Notes under the pieces: generated by a model
The model's database searches: none
Seen by the model: only the letters and a program-made list of their open reading frames with translations
Told to the model about the DNA's origin: nothing
NCBI GenBank assembly: GCA_030063045.1
Contig: JAQSEB010000023.1
Span: 2,046,001-2,110,000, forward strand
From: Pratylenchus scribneri
Lineage: Eukaryota; Nematoda; Chromadorea; Rhabditida; Pratylenchidae
Reading direction: 5' to 3'
DNA length: 64,000 bases
In this document: one piece after another, positions 37,476 to 50,148 of the stretch
Layout of the letters: every line of letters begins with the position of its first letter
Numbering within the stretch: the stretch's first letter is position 1
Translations under genes and position numbers: made by a program

Positions 37476-38439
37476 TTAATCAATGCTGCATTCATATCTG
37501 CAAATGCAGTCACATGCACATTTAGGAAGAAAATTTTTATGAATAACACGAATGGGTTCATCTCCATTTCCGCATAAATTTATTCCACAATGACACCCGC
37601 AGGGAGGACAATTTTCTGAATTTTTTCTTTAAGCTTTGTCACATTAAATAATATAACCAAAATTTTGGAAAGTCCCATTTGTTGTTTTTCTATCAATTTG
37701 GCAAATTTCTAAAATTTTGACTTCCATTAAAGTGTTAAAATTATTTGCCAACCAATTTTCCATATCAAATCCACTACTGTACCCTCTGGGTCGTATTGAT
37801 GCCAACATTGGATGCCTCTAGCAATAAATGATGGATAGCAATAATTTATGAATATTGACTTAATTTCTAACCGATAAACAAAATCACTATTCGAAATTGA
37901 GTGTTGAAATGGCCCTCGGGGGAAATTGAGCCGTTCAGATGCACAACTAATTGGATCCACCGAAATTTTTGGCGATGAACAGCAAATCGGATCCAAACTG
38001 AAAAGGACCAATTTCCTTGTAAATATTTGTGTCAAATTATTTTACAGAATTGCATTTGTATTATTTTGAATTCTGTAAACATTAAAGCCGCCAAGCCATT
38101 GTGAACCATTACATCCTTCTGAAGTTTCTCCATGGCATTCTGGAGCACTTTTTTGTGGCTCACATTTTGCCTCTATTTCCCCAATGTTCGGTATAATTTG
38201 TTGGCATTCAATCACAATCGAGCCGACTTTACCCCTTTGCCTCGGCGAATTCACCCTTTTTATAGCCGAAACTCGGTAACCCGGATTGCATGCTAAAAAT
38301 TTGATGGCACAAATTACACCGAGATGATGAAGGGTTGTTGCTGACCCAATGAAAAGTCGGCGAACAATGGATTTGTCCAATCGGAGAGAATAAGAAAAAT
38401 TGTTAAAGGAATACAATTTATGATGAATAATACCCGCAT
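37476..38439 (-). CDS. Secreted Cys-rich protein, family not recognised (weak dermatopontin-like look)
   Basis: The start at 38439 opens a clear signal peptide (MRVLFIINCIPLTIFLIL). A donor in FSL/GQQ joins the leader in frame to ACNPGYRVSAIKRVNS, then ECQQIIP, CEPQKSAPECHGETSEGC and GGFNVYRIQNN. After an intron come DPICCSSPKISVDPISC and a run to NSDFVYR. At the next intron two acceptors lie 2 bases apart (AGAG at 37816-37819). The inner one gives LASIRPRGYSSGFDMENWL, a further exon and a Cys-rich tail (CPPCGCHCG, CACDCICRYEC) ending at TAA 37476-37478. The outer one gives GIQCWHQYDPEG and stops at 37727. The early Cys spacing and the C-G-Y-x-V start recall dermatopontin, but this is weak. 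An extracellular location is likely and the function is unknown. Confidence 0.65.
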
Positions 38440-38885
38440 GCCTCTTTTTTGATATGGAAAATGGATTAGCTTATTCTTCTATTTCTTCTATCAAATTGAT
38501 TTATTATTGCTGCTGATCGGTCAAGGTCATTAACGTCGTCATTTCATTATGATCAAATACTTATATATTTCATTTCAGTTCCTCGATTTCCACCTCCATT
38601 AAATACAAATTGAAATAAAAATTTATTAGAAATTTATTATTAGAATTGCCCTTAAGGAAAATTTCCACGCCAACTTTCAATTTGGCCATTTTCCCACGAA
38701 CACCAACAAAAAATGGGACGGCAAATGACGAATGATGGATGCAGCTGTTGGCGTATCCCTTGACAACACCAACTTTTTGATTTGATTTCATTGTTAATTA
38801 AAAGGGCCATTTTGGTCTTGTAAAGCCATTCGTCTGGCAATTCCGAATAAATTGTTCAGAAAAATTAAATTTGGGAATCCATTAG
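38440..38885. promoter_or_regulatory. Divergent gap between the secreted Cys-rich gene and thioredoxin
   Basis: About 446 bp. A minus-strand frame at 38570-38791 is open for 73 codons, but it has no signal peptide, splice continuity or family likeness, and I leave it out. The rest is AT-rich. Promoters for both neighbours are expected here. Confidence 0.35.
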
Positions 38886-39468
38886 ATGGCTGTGAATCAT
38901 CCAAAAACAAAGGTACGGTGTTCAATATTCATTCGATGTTATCCGCTCATTCAGGAGGAATTGGATCAAATAATTGCTTCAGCTGGGCCAAAATTGGTTG
39001 TCATTGACTTCTTCGCAACTTGGCAATTTAAAATTTTCTTGTTTAAATTTGTGTTTATTCAATTTTTAGGTGTGGTCCTTGTCGACTGATGGGCCCAAAA
39101 TTCAATGTGAGGCTAATTGAAATTCTCATTTTATTCCTAATTTTTAGAAACTCGCCGAGGAATACCCAGATCCTATTTATGTTGGAATTGATGTGGATGA
39201 GCAGGTGTTTAGGGCCAATAAATAAATAAATTTTGTAAATATTTCAGGAGTCAATAGCTGCCGCTTATGACATAAATGTCCAAACATTTTATTTCCCTAA
39301 TTAATTTAATTTTTCCCAAAAGGTGATGCCAACTTTCGTCTTTTTCAAGGGCGGACAAAAAATTGTAAAATATTTCTAATAATATTTGATGGCCCTTTCA
39401 CATTTCAGCAAACAATCGAAGGCAACAACTATGAAGATTTACGAAAAACAGTGGAACTTAACAAATGA
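38886..39468 (+). CDS. trx: Thioredoxin (106 residues)
   Basis: A small cytosolic dithiol reductant that recycles peroxiredoxins and ribonucleotide reductase. Six exons give MAVNHPKTK, EELDQIIASAG, then VVIDFFATWCGPCRLMGPKF with the active site at residues 32-36, VGIDVDEQ, the cis-proline MPTFVFFKGG, and a final helix ending VELNK with TGA at 39466-39468. The length is that of a classical thioredoxin with no leader, so it is probably cytosolic. The intron inside the Trp codon (39023-39069) begins with GC, not GT, and ends in AG: a GC-AG intron. TXNL1 in this window has an intron at the same codon position. It is convergent with the astacin gene, 133 bp away. Confidence 0.93.
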
Positions 39469-39600
39469 AAATACATTTGAAATGGAATTTGAATGGATGG
39501 ATGTGGAAATAAACAATTTATCAACATTTTAATTAATTTTTTATCGTTAATATTAGTGGAGATTTTTAATAAAATTTTGAAGACCCTCCTTTTCACATTT

Positions 39601-42185
39601 TTAACATAATTTGCATGATTTCATACAATTTTGATGCATCCATCCTTGTTGTGGACGATTTGAGCAGAAGCCACGCAAAGACCAAACACCGCAATAGACG
39701 TGTTGATCCAGGCAACCTATCCAAAAATACAAAATTATTTAAACAAATGTATCCAATATACAGTAAATTCTCTATTAGAAGCCCATGGGCTTATAAATTT
39801 CAGAGCATCACCAGTGTGGGCTTATATTAAAGTATTTAGTTTCTTCTAGAGACTGGGCTTCTGATATAGGAATTAGCTATTTTTAACCGACCCGGTTTGC
39901 AATACATTGCATTCAACATTTGCACATCTTTATCCGATAATCTCCTCCTTTGGCCCATCAATTGCATATTCCTTTGGGAATCCACTTTGGGCAACATTGT
40001 TGGCTTATGGCTGTCCAGTGATGCCGTATATGGACCATAATGCATTATGGAATCATAGGAATATGGAACACCGTAACTGTGAAATGAATTCCGGTGAATT
40101 ATTTATTATGAGCAATTAAAAGTGTACGGCGTAAATTTGCTTGGATCGGCGATGGCAAAGAAGTCGTAGAATTGTGGATTTATATTGGCCCATTGAACGG
40201 AGATATGATCGTCTCGATCACTGCGTAAATGTTCATGATTGGCCCCAAGGGCATGCATTGTTTCGTGGGCAGCCACGCCGATTGGCTGAAAATATGGAAA
40301 TGGTATTTACAAAAGTACAAAAATGCATCGAACATCTTGGCATTGAAAGGACAAATAAATGGGATTGGCCGGGTTGACTCGACCAATGTACGATAAACCA
40401 CAACTTAAATTGAATATTCCCTCAAGGATTTTATGAATTTTAAGTAACCCACAATGTTGGCGTTGACACTTTAATATAATGTAAATAATCGTTGGCTGGT
40501 TTGTTAAAAACTTGTTCAAAACGAATACAAGTTTGGGCCTTAAATAATAATAAATGTTTATTCATTATCCGTATTAATCACCTCAATCATCAAATGTGCT
40601 TGATGGACTAGAAAAACAAAAAACAAATTGAAATAATAAAATGGAAAATGTTTACCAATTTGTTGTTCAAAATCCTCTATAAAAATATTAAAAGAATTAC
40701 TAATTACATTTTCCATTAAAAACGCACGAATTGATGGGTCAAAAAAGTATTTAATTGATTCGCCAGTTGGCCATTTTTGAGCCTGAAGTTGGTCCAAAAA
40801 CAGTGATGCCCGTTTGTATCGGCCATATCCATACTTTTTGCTTTCCACCGGCGCTGGGGTATTGTCCAATGCATTCAACAATTCCATTGCCTGATTTTCG
40901 GTCAACAAAATGTCATGTTCGAATGTGCCATCGTTCACTGGGCTGACCTAAATTGGATTTGCCAAATTTGAATTGAATTAAATTCCATACATAATCTGCC
41001 AATCCGGCGACGCGAAGCATTTTCATTTTGAGTTGATGGACCAAATCCACTCGTTTTTCGATCATTTCCGGCGATTTGTACGGGCTTACCCTCCGTAAAA
41101 AGTCCATTTCATGCTGAAGGACCATTGTCCTCTTTTGTTCCATCCCATATGGTTGTGCTTTACAATCTACGGTGCCACTCATGCAATTTTTCTGAATAAA
41201 TTTGTTCACTTCTATTCCTTATATATACTGACCAAAATGGCATCCCTGGCTTCGGCTGGCAAATAGCCAAATGGCATTGCCGGCGTTTCCGGTTGTATAC
41301 CATTCTCCTCCGGCATTGGATTCATGAATGAAGGTGGTGGATTCCTGTCAGGTTGAGGAGGAGGTGGTCCGAATTCACCTCCAGGTCCTCCAAGTCCAGG
41401 TGTTGGTGGTAAAAAACTGTAAATAGGAATTGTGTCTGAACTAATTTCGGTAGTGCTGGTGCATCTCACCGAAAAAAATACATTTTTTCAAGCCTGTTTT
41501 TGGTTGCTTATAAAGATTAAACCAAAAACCAATGCTGTTTTCGGATTTAATATGTTGGAAACCGCTTAAATCAAATTTCAATGGTTTAATTGAAATATGT
41601 ATTAAAAACGGCATTTTCGGTGGCATAAACATAATAAATTCCATTCAAATTACCCTTCACATCTTGGATGGCCAGGATGACGGAAACAGAATCGATGCAT
41701 ATGACCTGTAATTTAGGTAATACTCTTTTTTAGCAGTTTTTTTTTTGATTTCATTAATTCAAATTTCAGCCAATCATATTCCAATATAAAGGCGAATACC
41801 GACCTCCACCCCATCCTTGTCTTTTGGCCATTTCCATTTCGGCTGTTTCATTTTCTTTTGATGCCAATTTCTTCTTACATTCCTGGCATTCCCCAATCAC
41901 CATTTGATCCGTTTTTGGCATTGCCTCTGTCACTCCAATTCCTTCTTCTTTATTGTTCCCACTACTCCAACTCCATGGCTTCATTGTCCATTGTGTGGAC
42001 CAATCCGTCGATGTGCTCGGCTTTTCCGTGCTTATCTCTTGCCCAACAAGGCCTTCGCCCCGTTGTCGACCTTCCAAAGGGGGTGTCCATTCGAAAGGGC
42101 ACGATGGACATGGGGAGGCGGAAATTAATGAGATAATATGAAGGAGGAGGAATATTAGGGAATAAAACCCGTGGAATTCTGTCAT
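39601..42185 (-). CDS. nas: Astacin metalloprotease (NAS family) with signal peptide, prodomain and C-terminal ShKT domain
   Basis: Secreted zinc endopeptidase. The start at 42185 gives a signal peptide (FYSLIFLLLHIISLISA), followed by a Trp/Ser/Glu-rich stretch. A GC-AG intron (41706-41770) leads to a small Cys exon and a Pro/Gly exon (FLPPTPGLGGPGGEFGPPPP). The prodomain includes RVDLVHQLKMKMLRVAGLADY. A basic site (YGRYKRA) precedes KWPTGESIKYFFDPSI, the start of the catalytic domain. AQTCIRFEQV, CGLSYIGR and CQDPIGVAAHETMHALGANH follow. Next are EHLRSDRDDHI, with the zinc motif HExxHxxGxxH complete, and IMHYGPY with the Met-turn. The last exon encodes an ShKT domain (CLDQHVYCGVWSLRGFC, then NCMKSCKLC) before TAA at 39601-39603. 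One short intron near 40660-40700 is ambiguous. Cuticle or digestive roles are typical of the family. Confidence 0.9.
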
Positions 42186-45100
42186 CTGCTATCGTGAAAA
42201 TAATTATTTAGGGACATATTTTAAATAAACAATTTTAAGATTAATAAAAAGGAGAGAATTTTATGAATATGTCTAAAGGCATTATTCATTCGAAATATGA
42301 AAAGGAAAATGGTAGAATAATCCTAAACATTATATTCTTTAGTTAATATCAATGGAAAAATGGGAGTTTTTGAATTCATTCTCGAATATTTGATCGCCGA
42401 ATTTCTTTCCTCTTTGATCATTGAGTCCACTCTCCTTTTATAGCAGCAGCTATTTATTTATTTTGTAAATATTTTTGGGTAAATTTTTTTTTGTGAAAAC
42501 ATGGGCGTATATCTTTTAAAAAAGTGAGCATTCCAAGCGACCTTGAAATTTCGGTTGCACAAAAAACAAAATTGCGTCAAATCTTTTGGGAGGTTATGGA
42601 ATAGGAATTGACGAAGTGAAAAATGGAAGAATTTCTCATATTTTATTCAATCGCACAATAATGGAAGAATTCAAAATATTGTGACCTTTCATAAAAGGAG
42701 CGCAGAGTTTGCCGAATTTTGAATCAGCCAAATAGAAAAGTGGAGGATGAATGAATCAATCTTGAGTTTTGGCCATTTTGTAGGCAAAAATTAATATTTA
42801 AAAAGGAAGAAAGAACGGCTGGAAGACGGATGGATCGATCGAAAAAGGCGGGATTGCGTGGGAATTGAATGAAGGAAGGGATCAAGATGCGCAAATCAAC
42901 AATAGCAAAAAAAACCACCAAAAAGGCGATCAACTTTCCCTTTCTACGTGACAATCAACGATCACAACCAAATCAAGAATATTCTCGTGCAGTGAAATGA
43001 ATTGAATATGGATTATGGAAGGAGGAATACAATAATAATCAATGATAATTCATTTGCGCAATCAAATTCCAACCAAAAATATTTCAAAAAATTTTTGAAA
43101 AATGGATACATTAAAAAGGATTTCAAAATGTTCAATGGGATTATAAATTGTGGATTTATAAGAATGTCGAAAATGTTGAAATTGGGTGGATAAAGCATAT
43201 TCTACATCAGCTTTGGAAAAAATACAAAATAAATGTTTATCCACCAACCACGTCATAAAGGGTTATTGGCCGTTTAATGCAAATGAAAATTGTCAACCAT
43301 TGAAATCCAATTAGCCCGCAATTTGTGGAGAATAAAGGAGACCATGTTTTATTATTGCTACCGAATGATGACTTTCGGAATATCCTTCTTTTTCCATTGT
43401 TCCATTTATTTTTGCTTCGGTTTTGACATTTAAAAGAAGTTAACAAAGGGATAAATCTACTATAAAAGTGCTAACGAAGAAATGCACCATTTTGGATTCG
43501 TATATTCAAAGATGAAATAATTCTTCAGCAGCGGATGAATTTACAAAAATGTTGTCACAATTCAGTCAAAGTTGTTGGTTAAAAGATGAAAATTAACCTA
43601 TAAATAAAGTTCTCTTGGTTAAATATGCCATTTTTCAACTCACTCAATCTTTTTTCTTATGAATTAATTTCTATGGCCTATATTTAGTCTTTGTACCCAT
43701 TCATTATTACGTCATTTCCGCTATTCCATTCTTCAACCTGTTGGATGGGATCAATTCCCATCCAAAATTATTCCCTCGTTTGGATCCCAGTCCCATTTAT
43801 TGCAATTCATTGCGCGAAAGGGATCGCTTCTCATTTGTCCTTTTCATAGTCCATCCAGATCACCCACCTATTTGGGGCTCTTCGATAAATCTGTGAGCAT
43901 TCTTTTTGCCTAATTTACTGAACATTAATCAATTTACAATCTCAGCAATGATTCTGGAGTCAATGTTCCATTCATCTAAAGTTATCTCCTTTTCCCTAAA
44001 GGTAATTCATTCACATTATTTTCCTGGATTCCGCACATCCACGCCCTATGGGTCCATTCCCTAATGAATGGGACCAATTGCAATTTAGGAATGGACATTC
44101 ACTGGGAAAATGGAGAAATTGAATGCGCGATGTGCAAGCTTCCCTAAAAAATTATTGGAGGCAAAAGCGAATTGGGAATTATTATTAATTAATGTGCATT
44201 GGCCAAAACAATGAACTGGCTTCCGATGATCCCTCCCTCCCACCTTCCTATTTCCGCCGTTTTGATTTTTTATCGCACAAATGTGTTCACTGTTCATTCA
44301 AAAAGAATAATGAACATTGCTTCTCATTTAGCCTTTTCTTTTTTGCTAATAAAAAATTTAGAAATTTTCTATATTTTTAGGCACAAAAAATGCCATAGAA
44401 TGACTTGAAGTTCCTTTCCAAATTTCATTCCATTTCCATCCAAAATCGATGTCAACTAATAAAATGTCCAAAAAATTAAATCCCATATTTCCTTTCCCCA
44501 TTTCTTACGAATCTTTCAAATTTATGTGAAAAAATAAGAAGTGAATGAATTGAAAGAAATGACTTTCGGAATTGTCCGATTGTTTGCCAAAAAGAGTGAA
44601 AATGAAAAGTAAAAATGGATGAATGGGGTAGGGGAGGGGGTGATTTTATGTTTACCGTTGGGTTTTGACCTAGGCTGGCTGGCTCCCTCCAAACATAATG
44701 GCCAATTTCTTGGGCCTCAAATTTACCACGGGATTAGCACATTTCATTTCAACCAATTCAATTTTGCCCAATTTTTCCTTTGTACTTTTCCACGGCCATC
44801 CATCGCTTTTTTGACGCGATGGTGGCAATCGGGAAAATGCAGAAATCAAAGAAGAAAAAAGCCGGAGGGCTCCTCCAATCATTCCCTTCATATTCATAGG
44901 CAACAAATTCTTACCGTGCTTCCTTTCTATGGACAAAAGAAAGTCCTTCCTATTTTCATTTCAGACTATCCAAAAACCAAAAATGTCCACAATGTCCGTT
45001 TTTTACTTCCGCTATGTAAAGTTGTACAAAATATTGCAGAAATGCAAGAATATTTATCAAGCAATTTTTATTCCTTTTTGCAAAAAATTCGAAATTTTGG

Positions 45101-48100
45101 TGATTTATCAATTTTTAGGTCGATTTTTACGGTCCTTATCAAAAACAATAAAATATAATGAAAACAGTGTAAAATTTAGGGTTGATGATTAAGATTTTAA
45201 AGACTTAGAGGATGGATCTTGGATTTAGGCTTAGATCTCGAAAGAGGTTATTGGGCTACAATACTAATAGCCATAAAATTCGGGGCCGCAAATTTGGGTT
45301 AATCTTGAGGACAATATCCCTAAAACAATAATTGAAATTGGTCAAAATGGAATGAAATGGTGTAAAAAGGTTTTAACAAAATTGGAATTTAATTTAGAGG
45401 ATATTTAAATCTAATCATTCTCAATCCCAAACTAATTCTCGTAATCAATTCACTCAATATTATTTATATCCAAATTATTCACATTCACATTCACATCCAT
45501 CCATTCAATCCATCCATTTCCAAATTGATCCAAATATTCTCGCTTCAATTACCCCCAAATCCATTCTTCTTCTTCTGCTGATTTGTTCCCATTATTCTGT
45601 GTGTCCATTAATTAATCCCTTCCATTTTTTGGCCGTTCCCATTCCATCAATTTGATTTTTGGTATGCAAAAACAGCTAAAATGGTTGATCAGCCCAAATC
45701 CATTCATCCAAAAATGTGCACAAAAGTAAATGGATCAGTCGAAACAAAATAATATTTATTTGTATTTGCCTATTTTGCACATTTTCTTTGGCCAAAATAA
45801 CCCGTTTTCCTCCATTATATTTTCAGAGATTTCAATAAAATATACCAAGGTAGAATGAATTTCCATTGTTCAAACTTCAAACAAACAAAAGGAAACAATT
45901 TGATCAATTATCAAAAGAGAAAATTTAAATTTAAAATGACGAATTTATGGACCATTTTTACTTATCAAATTCCATATTCTCCGGAACCAATCTTCAAATA
46001 TAAAATACAATGTTCAATTTATCTACCTAAATCCGCTTCTTCTTTCTAAATTTGCTCTATAAAAATAGGTCAAAAGTTTACATCCTTTAATTGTTCGATA
46101 ATTCATTTACAAAAAAATGCTGCACAAAAATTGTGTAGCACCATTAAAAATTGCAAAAATTGAAAGTGCTCTCACAGAACAGGATTTTCCCCCTCAAACC
46201 AATTGGATGGGCCAATCATTCATAATAAAAAGTGGGAATAAAGCACTAATCCTCCATCTTCACCCCTTCCCCTTTTCCTTTTTTGGCCGCCTGAATCGGT
46301 TTTGCCTTCACTTTTCAAATAATGGGAGGGACACTAAACACTAATCCCCCACAACCAAAACATAAAGCCCCCTTCACATATTTTTGGGCCCAGTGAATCC
46401 GCTCTATGGCCACCACCTCCTAAGATCGGCCAAATTGCCGTGTCGGCTTCAGCCCCACCCCAACCCCAATTCCCTTTCATACACAGCAGCTTAAATCCTC
46501 CTTTAAAGCGGTGAAAGCCAAAAAGGAAATCCTTCTTTTCCAGCCGACCACAAACTTGTTCGGCGTTCCTTTCCCTTTTGGATTCGGCCTTCGCCCCTCA
46601 AGCACAATTCATTTTAGGCTCCCCCGAATCCCCCATCACAATTATCCGCCAACAACAGCAAATTGCACAATTTCCCCTTCACTTTTATATTGCTTCAGTG
46701 AATGGATGGATGGCCCACTTCACTTTCCTTCAAATGGGCCAATTGTTGAATCCCCCTCCCTCCCTCCGCATTCTCTTCCGGTATAAATGCGGGTCATCTG
46801 CCAGTGGGAATTGTGCGCATCCCCTCGCTGTCCTATCCGCCCAAATCCGGCTGCCTTTTCTTTCCTTTTTTCCATCCATTTTCTGCAACTTTCCCCAAAA
46901 AAGTAAATTCTTTGGCCATTTTTTGATGAATTTTGACATTTTAAAATAATTTTCCTAAATAAAATAATTTTAAAAGATTACATGGATTGATGAGAGGGGA
47001 ATTGGGGTCACGCCCAAAATATAACAATAGGGAGAACAAAGGAATGCATTTTTTGGTTTGGGTTTATGTCATTTTTGAGGGAATGTTGCTGCCATAATCC
47101 GCTCATTCTTCCTCTCCAATTGATAAGCAGTATCCATTTTATTTAAATTCACAATGGCCTACTTTTTTGACTCCCTTTTTGACTCACAATTCATATCAGT
47201 GATGACTGATGATTTTATTTGACGGCCCACTATGACGTCGAATTTACAAATATAAAGACAGAAGGCAGAAGCAGTTTTTCAGAAGTTTTTGTGCAAAATG
47301 CTTAAAAGAATGATGCGAGAATGAGGAAAAAATAAATAAAAATGTCTTTTGTAGGAAGAATGACCATCCATCTATCCAATGGGCCAAAATAATTCTTTGA
47401 TCAACACAAAAAAATATGTATGATCTATGATGTTGGCAAATCAACAATCAAAACCTCTACTTGGTTCATTTTCTAAAAAGCCATTCCTAACTATTTTTTA
47501 AATGCTTTAAATACATAATTGAGTGGAAGGAAAATGCCATCTTTTTAGCCATTATTTCGACTTGATCCCTCTTACGATTTTATGGCCACTTTTAATGATC
47601 ACTTATATACATGTTGGCCCCATTTAAAAGAGTGAGGCCCCCATTTTATACTCATTCAATTTCAAATGAATAAATTAAAATAGCGGAATGAGGAAATGTA
47701 AAATTTTTTCGATTCCTTTTTACCATTAATATGCAAAATTGTCCACAATAGTTTAAATAATCTAACTCATACCATTTATTGTTTATTTTATTCGGATTAT
47801 TCATAAAAGTGGTTAAAAAAGGACACGGAACCATTGAGAGGGAGGGGAATAATGGCCAAATTGACTCATCCCAAAATGATTGTTTTGGTATAGGTATTAG
47901 GTATCATCCTTCCCAATCATAAAATAATAAATAGCAACATTTTGAGCAAATGAAATGCTCATTTTTTACACTTTGTTAAATGAAGAAGAAGCAAAAAATC
48001 ATCAATTCCATTCCCCTTCCCCCATCCCACCATTGCTACAACAAATCTTTGCGCAATTGAATTGCATGAAAGGCTATTATTATTATTGAATATTATTCAA

Positions 48101-49989
48101 GCAGTGGCATTCCCCTTGGCTGCGTGTTTCGGCGTTTTTTCCATCCAAACCTTTTCCGAAACATTTCTTTGATTGTCATCGTTTTCCCTTTTTATTTTCC
48201 CCTGCGGAAAATAAGATGCCGCCAAAACACATCAAATTGATCAATGATGTGCCCCGCGGGGAGCAAAATCCACGCTTTCACATTTTCCCTCCAGCTATTC
48301 ATTCTGAAGAATGCAAAAGAAGCAGCCAAACTCATCAAATACACATATATTTGCGTGCACTTGAACTGCTTTTTTTGCGTGCGTGTGCTTTTGCTTTTTT
48401 TGGGCGTATAATTACGCTGCCGCCATTTTGAGAAGGTTCTCCTTCCCTCATAAAGGCGGAACATCCCTCGAATTTTATTTTACCCGCTTTTCGTGGCTAC
48501 TTTTTCTTCCAAAAATGCTGAAAAAGTCCAGCTGAATAATGTCTTCTTTTCACCTTTGCCGCCAGCCGCCCTTTTGCATGCTGATGCCCCCGAAAAATCA
48601 TTTTTTCCCGCCGTTGTTTCTTTTTCCGCCCCTTTCCATGGTCATCATCATCGCCTTCCTTTTTTGCTCCTTTCACGCGGCCTTGTATTGAATCGAGTCT
48701 TCCGATTCCATTCATTATTCCAATTAAACATTTTTCCCTTCTGGCCCCACAGTGATCATTTCCACCGTTTTTGATCTGTATGTTTTATTAAAGGAAAGAA
48801 AATATTAATATTTTCTGCCCTCTGGCCAAATTCATTTTTAATATTGATCAAATCAAACAAATTGAATAATTTATTTTTCGGCCCAATATTCTTCCTTTTC
48901 AATTCCATTAGAGTCCATTCTAGCTTCTTCAATTTCTACCTCACTCAGAAGTAAATCCTTCCTTTTCGATTTTCGAGGTCTAATCTGCCCAACAAAATGC
49001 CCCTTTTGGGATGCGCATTTGACCCTCACGACATCGAGAAGGGACACAAAATGACCCGAATGATGATGATCTCCTCTCTCTTTTGTCATTGTTGACTCAT
49101 TCAGTCAGAATCAGAAAGAAGCGGCTAATCTCCCAACAAAAAATGTGGGCGAGGATCCTTTTGGAATGGAAATGAAGTGGTCATTCCCAAGGCAATATTC
49201 ATTTTCAATCCCCCTTTTAGCCTTTTCTTCCGCCCCTCAATTTTAAGCACGATTAACAAATGGATAGAAGGAGTTGGAATAGCCAATTTCATTTAAATTC
49301 CATGTGTAAAAGCTTCTCAAATTGTATTGAGGCTAAGTTAAATTTTAATTTACATTTTTATGATATTTTAATCAAAATTTATTGGATTCTAAGAATTTTA
49401 AAGCTGCATTTTGAGGGGAAAATCAACGAAAAGGGCCGATCCATTTTTGGGAATCATTTGCCCCCCAAAAAAACAAAGGAGCAGAAACAAAACCAAACAA
49501 CGACAAATTCGCGCATTGAATGAATACGGGTTTATTGTGTGTTGATTGGGGGTAATCAGTCAATGATCTTCTTGCTGAATTTCCTTCCTTTCCCTTCATC
49601 GTCCAAACTTATTAATATTCCCCCAACACATTTCCTTCGTTTTCTTTCCAATCCAAACCAATTCGCCAATCCTCCCTTTTCCAAATCAGAAACCCCCTTT
49701 TATGTCCAAAGCAGTCAATATTGCGGTTTGCGGCGCAATTTTTGCTGCAGCTGATGAATGAATTGATGATGATTGGCCCCGGGAATGAATTGGATGGGAT
49801 TGGGGGAAAATGGATTGGGTCGCGCGCAAATGACACCATTCCCCCCCCCCCCCCCCCTTCCCCAATAATCAACAAATAACAATAACCACTCCCTTCAACC
49901 CGTTTAACCATTCATTCCTAATCGACCCACATTCAATATTCGCCATTCCCGCATAAAATTATTATTATTATTCAACAATATTCCCCCAA
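42186..49989. other. Gene-poor block of 7.8 kb; no gene recognised
   Basis: Both strands carry open frames up to 179 codons (for example 44619-45158 plus), but none shows a domain, signal-peptide start with continuation, or a chain of compatible splice sites. Base composition alternates between AT-rich tracts and pyrimidine-rich plus-strand stretches (45480-45660, 46200-46900, 48480-48720) rich in CCATT, TTCC and CCCC words. A simple-sequence tract of CATTCACAT/CATCCATCC type lies at about 45480-45530. A C run sits at 49841-49857. It may be the regulatory space of the SLC17 or astacin gene, or may hold a non-coding transcript. Nothing here supports a choice. Confidence 0.45.
49841..49857 (+). 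repeat. 17-base C run upstream of the SLC17 gene
   Basis: Uninterrupted C run about 300 bp upstream of the proposed start of the transporter gene. It is the same type as the runs at 8593, 20935 (as G) and 27115. Confidence 0.8.
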
Positions 49990-50148
49990 ATGTTTGCTAG
50001 CCAAAAGAAGAAGAAAAGGAAAAGCCACCATCACGCAAAAAGAAGACGTAAAAAACGCCGGAGAAAGCGACGAACACCGCCCAGGGTCGTTGTTGTGTTC
50101 GCAAAGTGCCAAAATAATCGCCCAACTTGGTCGACAAAAATAATTGGA

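Noticed and set aside
38570..38840. Minus-strand frames of 62-73 codons between two genes
   Set aside because: No family likeness, no leader, no continuation by splicing. They lie in a likely divergent promoter.
44619..45158. A 179-codon plus-strand frame in the gene-poor block
   Set aside because: No domain, no signal peptide, no splice partners. Similar frames occur on the other strand of the same stretch.
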